A stretch of 10,475 bases of DNA from contig PWIY01000234.1 of assembly GCA_003560215.1 (NCBI GenBank), positions 1 to 10,475 of the forward strand. The letters run 5' to 3'. This stretch comes from Bacteroidales bacterium. Lineage in GTDB: Bacteria; Bacteroidota; Bacteroidia; Bacteroidales; UBA7960. Positions 1 through 7,392 of this stretch are shown here, piece after piece. Position numbers and translations under genes: made by a program. Each line of letters starts with the position of its first letter. The stretch's first letter is position 1. The notes below the pieces were generated by a model. It saw only the letters and a program-made list of their open reading frames with translations, was not told the origin of the DNA and did no database searches.

Positions 1-149
1 ACCAACAACCAAGGCGCGAAGCGCCGTTAACCAACAACCAAGGTGCGAAGCGCCGTTAACCAACAACCGGATGGGGCGAAGCCCCCGACCAACCGGAGGC
101 GCGCAGCGCCGACTAACCGGAGTGGCGAAGCCACGACCAACCAACAACA
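1..149 (+). repeat. Array of short GNA-loop hairpins (array 1, left end outside window)
   Basis: Five short inverted repeats sit in tandem at 13-25, 42-54, 73-85, 98-110 and 122-134. Each has a 5-bp stem and a 3-base loop: GGCGC-GAA-GCGCC, GGTGC-GAA-GCGCC (one T-G mismatch), GGGGC-GAA-GCCCC, GGCGC-GCA-GCGCC and GTGGC-GAA-GCCAC. The linkers are variants of GTTAACCAACAACC and CGACCAACCGGA. The window opens inside a linker, so the array continues to the left. No gene is visible in positions 1-263; the open frames here are only translated repeat. The hairpins match array 2 (7393-7681) in sequence and orientation. I do not recognise the family by name. It resembles REP-type intergenic palindromes in general style only. 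Confidence 0.9.
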
Positions 150-224
150 TCCCCCTTTGGATCTCATTTATCCCCTTTTAGAATATTCTGTACAAAAAAA
201 CAAGCAATCAACATTAAAAATACA

Positions 225-232
225 TAAGTTTG
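225..232 (+). promoter_or_regulatory. Bacteroidota -7 promoter element (TAnnTTTG)
   Basis: TAAGTTTG matches the TAnnTTTG -7 consensus of the Bacteroidota primary sigma factor exactly. It lies 31 bases before the start codon of the T9SS gene, in an A/T-rich stretch (about 170-250) that contrasts with the GC-rich array upstream. I see no convincing TTTG -33 element at the expected distance. A small stem, TGAAA-TTG-TTTCA, follows at 235-247 and would fall in the 5' leader. Confidence 0.55.
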
Positions 233-263
233 GGTGAAATTGTTTCATTAAACCCAGACAAAC

Positions 264-2396
264 ATGAATCATTGGAAAAGAAGTTTACAGGTTTTGGGGT
301 TGATCGTGCTTGGGCTATTCGGAGCCGGATCATCACAGGCGCAGGACAACCTGGTCAGCAATGGCTATTTTGAATCGTGGACCGACGGACAGCCGGATCA
401 CTGGCAGTTTGAAAAATTTTCCCGCCAAGAAACAGGGGAGGTGCTCCGGGGGAGTTTCTCCCTGAAACAAATGGTCCGGGTTAACCGGATGTGGCAGGTG
501 GTTGATGAGATTGAGGGAGGGAGTCATTACGCCATCTCGTTTTATTATTATGACAACGATCCTGAAGCATCCGGCCGTGTGTATGCCTGGTGGCTGGATG
601 GTGACCAAATGCTTGAAGAAGATGGTGAATTTCTGCGGCCGGAGCCTTTTTCCGGAGTGGCTGATGAATGGCGGAAGTTCTCCGTGTCACTGGCAGCACC
701 GCCGGAAGCGAATGGTTTGCACCTGGAGGTTCAGACCATTGGGTCAGGGGGCAAGTCCGGACATATTTACTATGATGATTTTTCGGTGATACAGTATGAG
801 CCCATCACAGACGGGGGCCATGAGACATTTGCCAATATGGAACGGACAGGGACTTCTTATATAGATGGTACCTTTACCGGGCAGGATGGATCTGAGTGGA
901 CTTTTGTGCAGTGCCGTGGGTTGGACTCCTTTGACGGCAGGGCTGTCATGCTCGGCAGGAACCGGGACCCGCAGGCTTATGTGGAGTCGGGGGTGATACC
1001 TGATGGCATCGGGGTGATCTCTTTTGACTATATGCAGGCCTTTTCAACAGACGTGAACCTGCAGCTGATGGTAAACGGGCAGGTGGTGGCCACTGTTACC
1101 ACCGATGACCAGTTGGACGAGGTGCTTGAGTCGGGCGAGATTGAGGTGCATGCCCGGGGTGAGGTTGTCATCAGGTTTATGAACCGCTTCAACAGCAGCG
1201 GGCAGGTCGTGATCGATAATGTGGTATGGACTGATTACGATGAATCACTGGCTCCGGATCTGACCGAGGTCGCCTCGCTGGCTGACCTGAGGGAGGCGGA
1301 ACCTGACGGGGAAACCATTTATGTAATGGATAGCGAAGCGGTCGTCAGCTGGCGACTGGCCCCGGAAAAAAAATACTTTTTGCAGGACGAAACAGCCGGG
1401 GTGGTGCTATGGGATAAATACGGAATCATTGAAAAAGACTATGTATGGGGTGATGGCATCAGTGGTATTCGCGGGCGATTGGTCGAGTCGGATCACATGC
1501 TTTACTGGTTGCCGTCGGAATGCCCCGGGGAGGTTTCTTCACACGGGCAGGATCCGGAGCCTTTGCGGTTGTCTGTTCAGGAACTGGCAGAATCCGGAAC
1601 AGATTATCAGTCGCGTCTGATAGAATTGCAGGATGTATATTTCTCCCATAAAGGAGCTGTATTTGCCGAAGGAGAATGTTATGTGTTGTCTGATGGGGAG
1701 GCGGAGATTGATTTTTGTGTCGTTTTCCCGGGGGTTGATTACATCGGAACACCCATCCCTGAAGGGGATCTGAGAATCACCGGCCTGGTGACCAGTGGAG
1801 AGAATGGTCCTATCTTTTCTGCCCGGTGCCTCGAAGATATCCGTATCAGCGACAGCCCCATGGCATTTGCTGTTGTTTTTACTGTGGTGGATGACAGCGA
1901 GACCCTGAAAAAGGTCCAGATGGCCGGAGACATGACCAACTGGGATTTTGTATCCATGCTGGAAAACCCGGCGCACAACTGGTCGGTGACCCTCAATATT
2001 CCACCCGGTTCCTATGCCTGGAATGCTGCAGGCAATGACGGATCGGGTTCTTCCTTCTGGATGATGCCCGATTCGCATCTCAATGTGACGGTTGATCAGG
2101 ATGGTGGTACTACCGGGGATAACAGCTATGTTTACATGGTTGTGGGAGAGTCCGAAATCGATTTGTCCGTGGTGAAGGTTTACCCCAACCCGGCAGGGAC
2201 GCATTTGTTTGTGGAGTCCGCGGCACCCATTCAGCAGATCCGTGTGATGAATACTTCCAATCAGGTGGTTTATACCAACAATCAGGTAAACAGCGATGTG
2301 TATGAACTGAATGTCGGGCGTTTTGCTCCCGGGATGTATATGATACAGGTGGAAACCGTTTCCGGAATGGCTATGGAAAAAGTACAGGTTAGATGA
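264..2396 (+). CDS. T9SS-secreted multidomain beta protein (type A sorting domain)
   Basis: This 710-residue protein is predicted to be exported. A signal peptide covers about residues 1-27 (hydrophobic core LGLIVLGLFGAG, cleavage after SQAQ). Residues 28-178 look like a carbohydrate-binding-module-type jelly roll (NGYFESW, DHWQFE, IYYDDFSV). Residues 185-325 look like a second beta-sandwich (GVISFDY, VVIDNVVW). Residues 335-530 resemble the OB-fold-like region found in Bacteroidota surface proteins (YFLQDETAGVVLWD, RLIELQDVYF, LRITGLVTSG). Residues 535-625 resemble a starch-binding/AMPK-type E-set module (VQMAGDMTNWDF, IPPGSYAWNA). A T9SS type A sorting domain ends the protein at 638-710 (VYPNP at 639-643, FAPGMYMIQV, final R). 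No catalytic domain is recognised, so a binding or surface role is inferred. The ATG follows the -7 element by a short A-rich leader. It is transcribed alone and converges on the beta-galactosidase gene. T9SS cargo status is confident; the middle domain calls are tentative. Confidence 0.92.
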   Translation: MNHWKRSLQVLGLIVLGLFGAGSSQAQDNLVSNGYFESWTDGQPDHWQFEKFSRQETGEVLRGSFSLKQMVRVNRMWQVVDEIEGGSHYAISFYYYDNDPEASGRVYAWWLDGDQMLEEDGEFLRPEPFSGVADEWRKFSVSLAAPPEANGLHLEVQTIGSGGKSGHIYYDDFSVIQYEPITDGGHETFANMERTGTSYIDGTFTGQDGSEWTFVQCRGLDSFDGRAVMLGRNRDPQAYVESGVIPDGIGVISFDYMQAFSTDVNLQLMVNGQVVATVTTDDQLDEVLESGEIEVHARGEVVIRFMNRFNSSGQVVIDNVVWTDYDESLAPDLTEVASLADLREAEPDGETIYVMDSEAVVSWRLAPEKKYFLQDETAGVVLWDKYGIIEKDYVWGDGISGIRGRLVESDHMLYWLPSECPGEVSSHGQDPEPLRLSVQELAESGTDYQSRLIELQDVYFSHKGAVFAEGECYVLSDGEAEIDFCVVFPGVDYIGTPIPEGDLRITGLVTSGENGPIFSARCLEDIRISDSPMAFAVVFTVVDDSETLKKVQMAGDMTNWDFVSMLENPAHNWSVTLNIPPGSYAWNAAGNDGSGSSFWMMPDSHLNVTVDQDGGTTGDNSYVYMVVGESEIDLSVVKVYPNPAGTHLFVESAAPIQQIRVMNTSNQVVYTNNQVNSDVYELNVGRFAPGMYMIQVETVSGMAMEKVQVR

Positions 2397-2447
2397 CCTG
2401 GGTGCATCTTGCGGCCCGGCTCTATGCGGTGCCTGCAAAAATGGACA

Positions 2448-5400
2448 TCACTTGACCATGTGTTTTTTGCTGATCCGGACACGTTCCTCTTCCGTGCTGT
2501 TTTGCAATGGTACCAGGCTGAAACTGTATCTGTACTCCCGGTCTGGAAGCAATCTGTAGGCCTCCAGGGGCAGGGCTCCCCAACTGTTGACCCCGGCCAC
2601 ACCCCGTTGGCCGTAGTCGATGTTCCAGCGCACAAGATCCCGCTGCCCGACGAAAGCGATGTTTTTCTGCTCCAGCCTTACAGGGCCGTAATCATAGGCT
2701 TCCCGGGCGTCCAGGTCGGAGGTGAGATAGGGCATGGCTGTCATTTCCAGTCCATCATCCGGTCCGTTGTTCCTGTGTGAAACAAACATCAGTCCGTTGC
2801 CATTGCTGTCGGTAAGCGCTCCCCAGTGGACATCTGTTTTGTTTCCGTTTTCCTGCGGACGGATATAGGGCACCAGTTGTTCGCCGGCTGTACTTTGATA
2901 CAGGCCGGTAAAGGCGCCCGCGTTCCGGTCGCGATAGTTTTCAAATGGTCCCCTTCCAAACCAGTTAAGCTGATCATATTCGCGGGGAAGTTGCAGGCTG
3001 AGACCGACCCGCGGAATGTCCGGGGCATTGTCATCAGCCGGTGTCAGAATTTTCTCCACATCCATACTGCCATCGGCAAATATGATATAGGTGAGCCGGG
3101 TGGAAGCGTTCACCTTTCCCAGGTCATAACTGCTTACCACCTTTATGCGGCTGTTGTCACCATCAGCTTCGAAGTCAAACCCGGTGAGCATATGCTCCAG
3201 GGTGGCCTTCTTCCAGTCTATGTTGTTTTCCTGCATCCTGCTGCCGAAATCATTGTCGGTGGGAGCACGCCAGTAATCTGGTGACGGGCCTTTCTGAAGG
3301 AGTTCCCTGCCATGATGCCGCCAGGATGTGATTTGTCCGGTCTCTGAGTCAAAGGTGATTGAAAAGTTGTCGTTATACAGCCGGAGAGAACCATCGGTTT
3401 CTTCCGTTGTGATGGTTTCACCGGAAGCTCTTTCGTGTGTTTCTTCCTCATACCATGGGAGTCGCAATTGTTCTGCCGCTACCGTGTGGTTTTCCATAAA
3501 AGACCATGCAGGCTCTTTTTGGTGGGCTTCCAGTTCCAGGAAATAGGTTGTATTGGGTTCTATCCTGATGTTTTCCGGCAGTTTAACCTCCACAACGCTG
3601 CTGCTGTGTGGAGGGATATCCAGTGTGTCCATGCTGACATGATGCAGTGTCTGCCCGTCTGCCCTGACGAAGATGTCGAAGGTATAGCCTCCAAGAGAGG
3701 TAAAATCGTAGCGGTTCTCAATGAGGAGCCGTGCGATCCCGTCCCTTTCCCTCAGCAGCGAAAAACGGATGGGCTGCTGAACATATTTGACTTCGCCGAT
3801 GGCCGGCTGTGGCTCGCGGTCAGGAAAAACAATGCCATTGAGCAGGAAGTTCCCGTCGGTGGGCATATCTTCACCATGGTAACCACCGTATGCAAAAAAC
3901 CGGTTACCTTCTTCGTCTGTTTCATACAGGCCCTGATCGACCCAGTCCCAGATGAAACCTCCCTGTAATTGGGGATGGCGGTAGATCTCCTCCCAGTATT
4001 CGGCAAAGTTTCCTGTGCTGTTGCCCATGGAGTGGGAGTACTCCGAAGGGATGAGTGGTCTTTCTGACCTGAACCCTCCAAACCAGTTCAAAAATGCAGG
4101 GTCGGGATACTGGGGTACGATGATGTCGGTGTTCCATTCCCATCCGAACACATAGCGGGAGTCGGTTTCCACCCGTTCATATTGTACAGGCCTTTTGGTG
4201 GCATCGGTCTCCTTCACGGCGTGGTAGCCTTCGTAAAAGTTGATCCCGTTTCCGGCTTCATTGCCCATGGACCATATGATTACCGAGGGGTGATTGCGTG
4301 TTCGCTTTACCATTCGTGTCAGCCGGTCAAGGTGGGCTTCCATCCAGTCGGGGTCTTTTGCCAGGGATTCCGGCCCGTAATACATTCCGTGGGATTCAAT
4401 GTTGGCCTCATCCACCACGTACAGCCCATACTTGTCACACAATTCGTACCAGCGTTCAGGAAATGGGTAGTGGGCCAAACGAACGGCATTGAAATTGTTT
4501 TGCTTCAGAAGCCTGATGTCATCCTTCATGATTTCTTCGGTGAGGGCATGACCCAGTTCCGGGTTGTGTGTATGTATATTGACTCCTTTCAGCACCACGG
4601 GAACGCCGTTCACCAGCAGCTGTCCGCGTTCGGTTTCGGTGCTTCTGAACCCGATCTGCCTGCTGACCGACTCCAGGTGATTGTTCTGACCGTCTTTCAA
4701 TGTCAGCACAAGGGTGTACAGGTAAGGATTTTCTGCACTCCATGCGTTCACAGATGGAATTTGCACCTCCGGGAAGCTGTGGGAGAAATTCCGGTGAACC
4801 TTTGCCTGGTCGAACTTTCCCGCGGCCACTTCATGGCCATCTTCATCTTCAATGCTGTATGAAACAGCGGCACCGGCCGGTTTCATTTGGTGGTTTTCCA
4901 GCATCACTTCCAGCTGGAAAAGACCGTCGGTGTAAGTTTCGTCCAGCACAGATACCACTTCAAAATCACGTATCCGAAGCATGGGTTGTGTGTACATATA
5001 CACGCTGCGCTCGATCCCGCTGATGCGCCAGAAATCCTGGCATTCGAGGTAGGATCCGTCGCTCCAGCGGTAAACTTCAGCGGCCACCACATTTTGTTCT
5101 CCGGGTTGCAGGTGTTCTGTGATGTTAAACTCAGAGGGCAATTTGCTGCCCTGACTGTAACCCACCTTGTGGCCATTGACCCACAGGTAAAAGGCCGATT
5201 TTACTGATCCGAAGTGAATGAAAACTTCCTTCCCATCCCATGTGTCCGGGATCTCCACCTCTTTTCTGTATGATCCCACCGGATTATAGTCACGGGGTAC
5301 CCGTGGCGGATCAGGCCCTTCATCAAGGTCAGTGATCAGGTTTCGGGGGTCTGCAAAGGCATAGGGATGGTTTACATAAATGGGGATGTCAAAGCCCTGA

Positions 5401-5993
5401 ACTTCCCAGTTCCCGGGAACCTGTATCTCTTCCCAGTTTTCGGTGTCGTAACCGGGATCCTGAAAACCCGCGGGTCTTTGATCCGGATTGGAGGCAATAT
5501 GGAACTTCCAGGTGCCGTCCATGCTCAGATGGCGGTGGGATTGCAAAGGGTCGTTTGCAATGGCCTTTTCCCTGCTCCCGAAGCTGAAAAATGCAGCCCG
5601 CCCGGGTTCTTTGTTGATTTCAAATACGGCAGGGTTTTCCCAGTCTGGTTTAACCTCTTCCGCATATTCAGACTCCATGCCAGAAGGGCTCTGGCTGTTA
5701 AAACGCGAAAAATCTGAGGATCGGATTTCAGAGCCTGGAATTTTGGACCCTGTGCTTTCGGAACCGGGGGTTGCAGCTTCTGTGCTTTCAGAGTCCGGGC
5801 TTTCAGGGCTCTGGGTTTCCGGGTTCTGGTTTTCGGGACAGGTTTTTTGGGAATCCCGGTGTACAATTCCGGACTCTGTTTCCCACGGTTGTTTTTGTGA
5901 TGGACTGCCTGCAACCGTTACTCCATGGCATGGAGTTCCTCCCAATGCCATCAACAACGAAATAATAATGGTATAACCTGCAATTCTTTTCAT
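2448..5993 (-). CDS. Secreted GH2 beta-galactosidase, LacZ-type five-domain
   Basis: This 1181-residue enzyme hydrolyses terminal beta-D-galactosides. An N-terminal signal peptide (about 1-25, core YTIIISLLMALGG) points to the periplasm or outside. A Ser/Pro/Glu-rich linker follows at about 40-105. The GH2 sugar-binding domain spans about 125-335 (VPGNWEVQGFD, RWSDGSYLECQDFWRISG) and an Ig-like domain about 340-450. The TIM barrel spans about 455-740. Visible active-site motifs are DEANIESHGM (Glu533/His535, matching LacZ Mg ligands), SMGNEAGNG (acid/base Glu579) and PSEYSHSMGNS (nucleophile Glu651). A second Ig-like domain spans about 745-850. The C-terminal Bgal_small_N domain spans about 870-1160 (WRAPTDNDFG, WFGRGPFENYRDRNAG). 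All domains are complete. The extra length over E. coli LacZ is mostly the signal peptide plus linker. The start is preceded by an A-rich leader with a run of eight A, and no strong Shine-Dalgarno, usual for this phylum. It lies 183 bp behind galE on the same strand, consistent with galactose use. Its stop lies 51 bp from the convergent T9SS gene. Exact substrate (lactose, galactan or a host or algal glycan) cannot be read from sequence. Confidence 0.96.
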   Translation of the reverse strand: MKRIAGYTIIISLLMALGGTPCHGVTVAGSPSQKQPWETESGIVHRDSQKTCPENQNPETQSPESPDSESTEAATPGSESTGSKIPGSEIRSSDFSRFNSQSPSGMESEYAEEVKPDWENPAVFEINKEPGRAAFFSFGSREKAIANDPLQSHRHLSMDGTWKFHIASNPDQRPAGFQDPGYDTENWEEIQVPGNWEVQGFDIPIYVNHPYAFADPRNLITDLDEGPDPPRVPRDYNPVGSYRKEVEIPDTWDGKEVFIHFGSVKSAFYLWVNGHKVGYSQGSKLPSEFNITEHLQPGEQNVVAAEVYRWSDGSYLECQDFWRISGIERSVYMYTQPMLRIRDFEVVSVLDETYTDGLFQLEVMLENHQMKPAGAAVSYSIEDEDGHEVAAGKFDQAKVHRNFSHSFPEVQIPSVNAWSAENPYLYTLVLTLKDGQNNHLESVSRQIGFRSTETERGQLLVNGVPVVLKGVNIHTHNPELGHALTEEIMKDDIRLLKQNNFNAVRLAHYPFPERWYELCDKYGLYVVDEANIESHGMYYGPESLAKDPDWMEAHLDRLTRMVKRTRNHPSVIIWSMGNEAGNGINFYEGYHAVKETDATKRPVQYERVETDSRYVFGWEWNTDIIVPQYPDPAFLNWFGGFRSERPLIPSEYSHSMGNSTGNFAEYWEEIYRHPQLQGGFIWDWVDQGLYETDEEGNRFFAYGGYHGEDMPTDGNFLLNGIVFPDREPQPAIGEVKYVQQPIRFSLLRERDGIARLLIENRYDFTSLGGYTFDIFVRADGQTLHHVSMDTLDIPPHSSSVVEVKLPENIRIEPNTTYFLELEAHQKEPAWSFMENHTVAAEQLRLPWYEEETHERASGETITTEETDGSLRLYNDNFSITFDSETGQITSWRHHGRELLQKGPSPDYWRAPTDNDFGSRMQENNIDWKKATLEHMLTGFDFEADGDNSRIKVVSSYDLGKVNASTRLTYIIFADGSMDVEKILTPADDNAPDIPRVGLSLQLPREYDQLNWFGRGPFENYRDRNAGAFTGLYQSTAGEQLVPYIRPQENGNKTDVHWGALTDSNGNGLMFVSHRNNGPDDGLEMTAMPYLTSDLDAREAYDYGPVRLEQKNIAFVGQRDLVRWNIDYGQRGVAGVNSWGALPLEAYRLLPDREYRYSFSLVPLQNSTEEERVRISKKHMVK
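5712..5849 (-). repeat. Degenerate short tandem repeat encoding the S/P/E linker
   Basis: This part of the beta-galactosidase gene encodes residues about 49-94, rich in Pro, Glu, Ser and Thr with recurring PES, PDSES, PGSES and PGSE words. At DNA level, units of about 12-18 bases built around TTTCAGAG, TTTCGG and TCCGGG (read on +) recur imperfectly. It lies between the signal peptide and the first folded domain. Such a segment is probably a flexible spacer and may vary in length between strains. Confidence 0.6.
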
Positions 5994-6027
5994 CTTGCAA
6001 TTTTTTTTGATCTCGTTATGGCCGGTG

Positions 6028-6222
6028 GGGGCTCAGGCATCACTTGGAAATCCCAGTAATTGCTCCCATGCCCATGCCGGTCTCAGGATTCACTTCGGAT
6101 GCCAGATTGCTCCGGATCCTTGCGGGGCTCAGGCATCACTTCGGGATGCCAGTGATTGCTCCCAGGCCCGCCGGGCTCAGGAATCATTTCGGGATGCCAG
6201 TGATTGCTCCCAGGCCCATGCT
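6028..6222 (-). repeat. Four tandem copies of the galE 3' end (about 48 bp each)
   Basis: Four imperfect copies start with CTCAGG on + at 6032, 6082, 6128 and 6176, giving periods of 50, 46 and 48 bp. The copy at 6176-6222 is the real galE end (residues about 330-343 and the stop). The other three lie downstream in the spacer before the beta-galactosidase gene. The neighbouring copy keeps the galE frame and would read AWEQSLASRSDA followed by a stop. The furthest copy preserves GCATGGGCATGGGAGCAA, an equivalent of codons for AWAWEQ. Each unit can fold in two competing ways; in the copy at 6128 GGCATC (6132-6137) pairs with GATGCC (6145-6150), or ATCACT (6135-6140) pairs with AGTGAT (6151-6156). 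This tract fills most of the 183-bp gap, and I see nothing else there apart from an A-rich leader next to the beta-galactosidase start. Confidence 0.85.
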
Positions 6223-7208
6223 GAGCGCAGCATATCATCGAGCCCGAATCGGGCCTTCCACCCCAGCTCCCGGTTGGCCTTTGCCGGGTCGGCCCACACT
6301 TTTTCAATGTCGCCGGCACGGCGATCGGTGATTTCATGCGTGACCCGTACCCCTGAAACTTTTTCAAAGGTTTTGATGATATCCAGGACACTGTACCCGG
6401 TGCCTGTACCAAGGTTAAATACCTCGAAAGCCTCCTTGTTCTTTTGCTCAAGCAGCCGGCTGATCGCTTTCAGATGGGCTTCCGCAAGATCCACCACATG
6501 AATGTAATCCCTGATCCCTGTACCGTCATGCGTGTCATAATCCTGTCCGAAGACTTTCAGGCTATCTCTTTTGCCTGCTGCGGTTTGTGTCAGATATGGT
6601 ACCAGGTTGTTGGGGATTCCCACCGGAAGCTCCCCGATGCGGGCTGAGTGATGTGCACCGATGGGATTGAAATATCGCAGTGCAACGGCCTGCAGACTGT
6701 CTGCCTCTGCCTGGTCATGAATGATCTCTTCACACATCCTTTTGGTATTACCGTAGGGTGAGAATGCCTTCTTCAGCGGGGCATCCTCCGAAACCGGCAG
6801 CTGATCGGGCTGACCGTACACCGTGCAGGAAGAGGAAAAAACCAGATTATGACAGTTGGCCCGTTGCATGGCCTGCAGTAGGTTGATGGTTCCCGTGAGG
6901 TTGTTGTGGTAATATTTCAATGGATACGTTGAAGATTCATTGACCGACTTGTGTGCGGCAAAGTGAATCACCCCTGCAATATCAGGATGCTTGTCAAAAA
7001 AGGCATGAAGATCCTCGCTGTTGCACAGGTCAAGCTGGGTGAAACCGGGGATTTTCCCCGTGATTTCCGCAATGCGATCCATGACAGCTGCATCCGAATT
7101 GGAAAGGTTGTCAATGATATGCACCTCAAAGCCTGCTTCCTGCAGAACGATGCTCGTGTGTGATCCAATGTATCCGGCACCGCCGGTAACCAAAATTTTA
7201 TTTGCCAT
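6177..7208 (-). CDS. galE: UDP-glucose 4-epimerase
   Basis: This 343-residue cytoplasmic enzyme is of the extended short-chain dehydrogenase family. It interconverts UDP-galactose and UDP-glucose using bound NAD (Leloir pathway). The Rossmann nucleotide-binding motif TGGAGYIGSH is at 8-17. The catalytic triad is Ser127 (SSSCTVYG) with Tyr152 and Lys156 (SPYGNTK). Other family marks are HFAAHKSV (82-89), LRYFNPIGAH, DGTGIRDYIHVVDLA, FNLGTGTGYSVL and RRAGDIEKVWADPAKANRELGW. Length is close to E. coli GalE (338). The position equivalent to E. coli Tyr299, a substrate-size gatekeeper, appears to be Val304. The start is an ATG in an A/T-rich context 15 bases after a hairpin. The gene lies between the NagB-like gene and the beta-galactosidase on the same strand. 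Its last about 14 codons belong to a tandem repeat that continues past the stop. Identity is very sure; substrate range beyond galactose is open. Confidence 0.97.
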   Translation of the reverse strand: MANKILVTGGAGYIGSHTSIVLQEAGFEVHIIDNLSNSDAAVMDRIAEITGKIPGFTQLDLCNSEDLHAFFDKHPDIAGVIHFAAHKSVNESSTYPLKYYHNNLTGTINLLQAMQRANCHNLVFSSSCTVYGQPDQLPVSEDAPLKKAFSPYGNTKRMCEEIIHDQAEADSLQAVALRYFNPIGAHHSARIGELPVGIPNNLVPYLTQTAAGKRDSLKVFGQDYDTHDGTGIRDYIHVVDLAEAHLKAISRLLEQKNKEAFEVFNLGTGTGYSVLDIIKTFEKVSGVRVTHEITDRRAGDIEKVWADPAKANRELGWKARFGLDDMLRSAWAWEQSLASRNDS

Positions 7209-7222
7209 ATCCCATTATTATG

Positions 7223-7239
7223 TGATCCCTCCGGGATCA
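7223..7239 (-). other. Stem-loop in the probable galE leader
   Basis: On the - strand TGATCCC-GGA-GGGATCA forms a perfect 7-bp stem with a 3-base loop, ending 15 bases before the galE ATG. The loop is GNA with a C-G closing pair, the same rule as the hairpins of the adjacent array, but read on the opposite strand. It could be a leader structure that affects translation or mRNA stability, or an inverted, diverged array member. No promoter match is clear upstream. Confidence 0.55.
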
Positions 7240-7250
7240 ATGCAACAATG

Positions 7251-7392
7251 AATAACCAACAACCTCCTCGCCCGTTTCCCAAACCATCGACAGCTTTCCC
7301 TTTACACTGCCCATGCGAACCATTAACCAACAACTTCTTCGCCCCTTCCCCGACCCATCGGCAGCTTTCCCACCCCTCCGCCCATGCGAACC
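7251..7392 (+). repeat. Two tandem copies of a 71-bp direct repeat
   Basis: Positions 7251-7321 and 7322-7392 align along their whole length without gaps. Both begin A-A/T-TAACCAACAAC and end CCCATGCGAACC, with substitutions concentrated in the C/T-rich middle. A shorter, diverged relative lies at about 7456-7488 (CCCCTCC ... CCCATGAGAACC). The ends share the CCAACAAC linker of the hairpin array, but the body is pyrimidine-rich on + and contains no GNA hairpin. No coding sense is apparent; open frames across it are translated repeat. Confidence 0.85.

Noticed and set aside
43..237. Small open frame over array 1, and similar ones at 7248-7633
   Set aside because: They are translations of repeats and linkers (Asn-Gln-Gln, Pro-Thr-Asn words), with no leader or conserved protein pattern.
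1539..2438. 299-codon open frame on the - strand opposite the T9SS gene
   Set aside because: It lies inside a well-supported gene, is rich in His, Ile and Arg with no domain-like pattern, and is a shadow of the + strand codon use.
2397..2447. Bidirectional terminator between the convergent genes
   Set aside because: I found no stem of useful length followed by a T run on either strand in this 51-bp gap.
5925..5933. Lipoprotein signal in the beta-galactosidase (Cys22)
   Set aside because: The residues before the Cys are G-T-P, which do not fit a lipobox, so an ordinary signal peptide is more likely.
6218..6233. Palindrome ATGCTG-AGCG-CAGCAT
   Set aside because: It lies in galE coding sequence and is explained by the codons for M-L-R-S-A-W; it has no terminator context.
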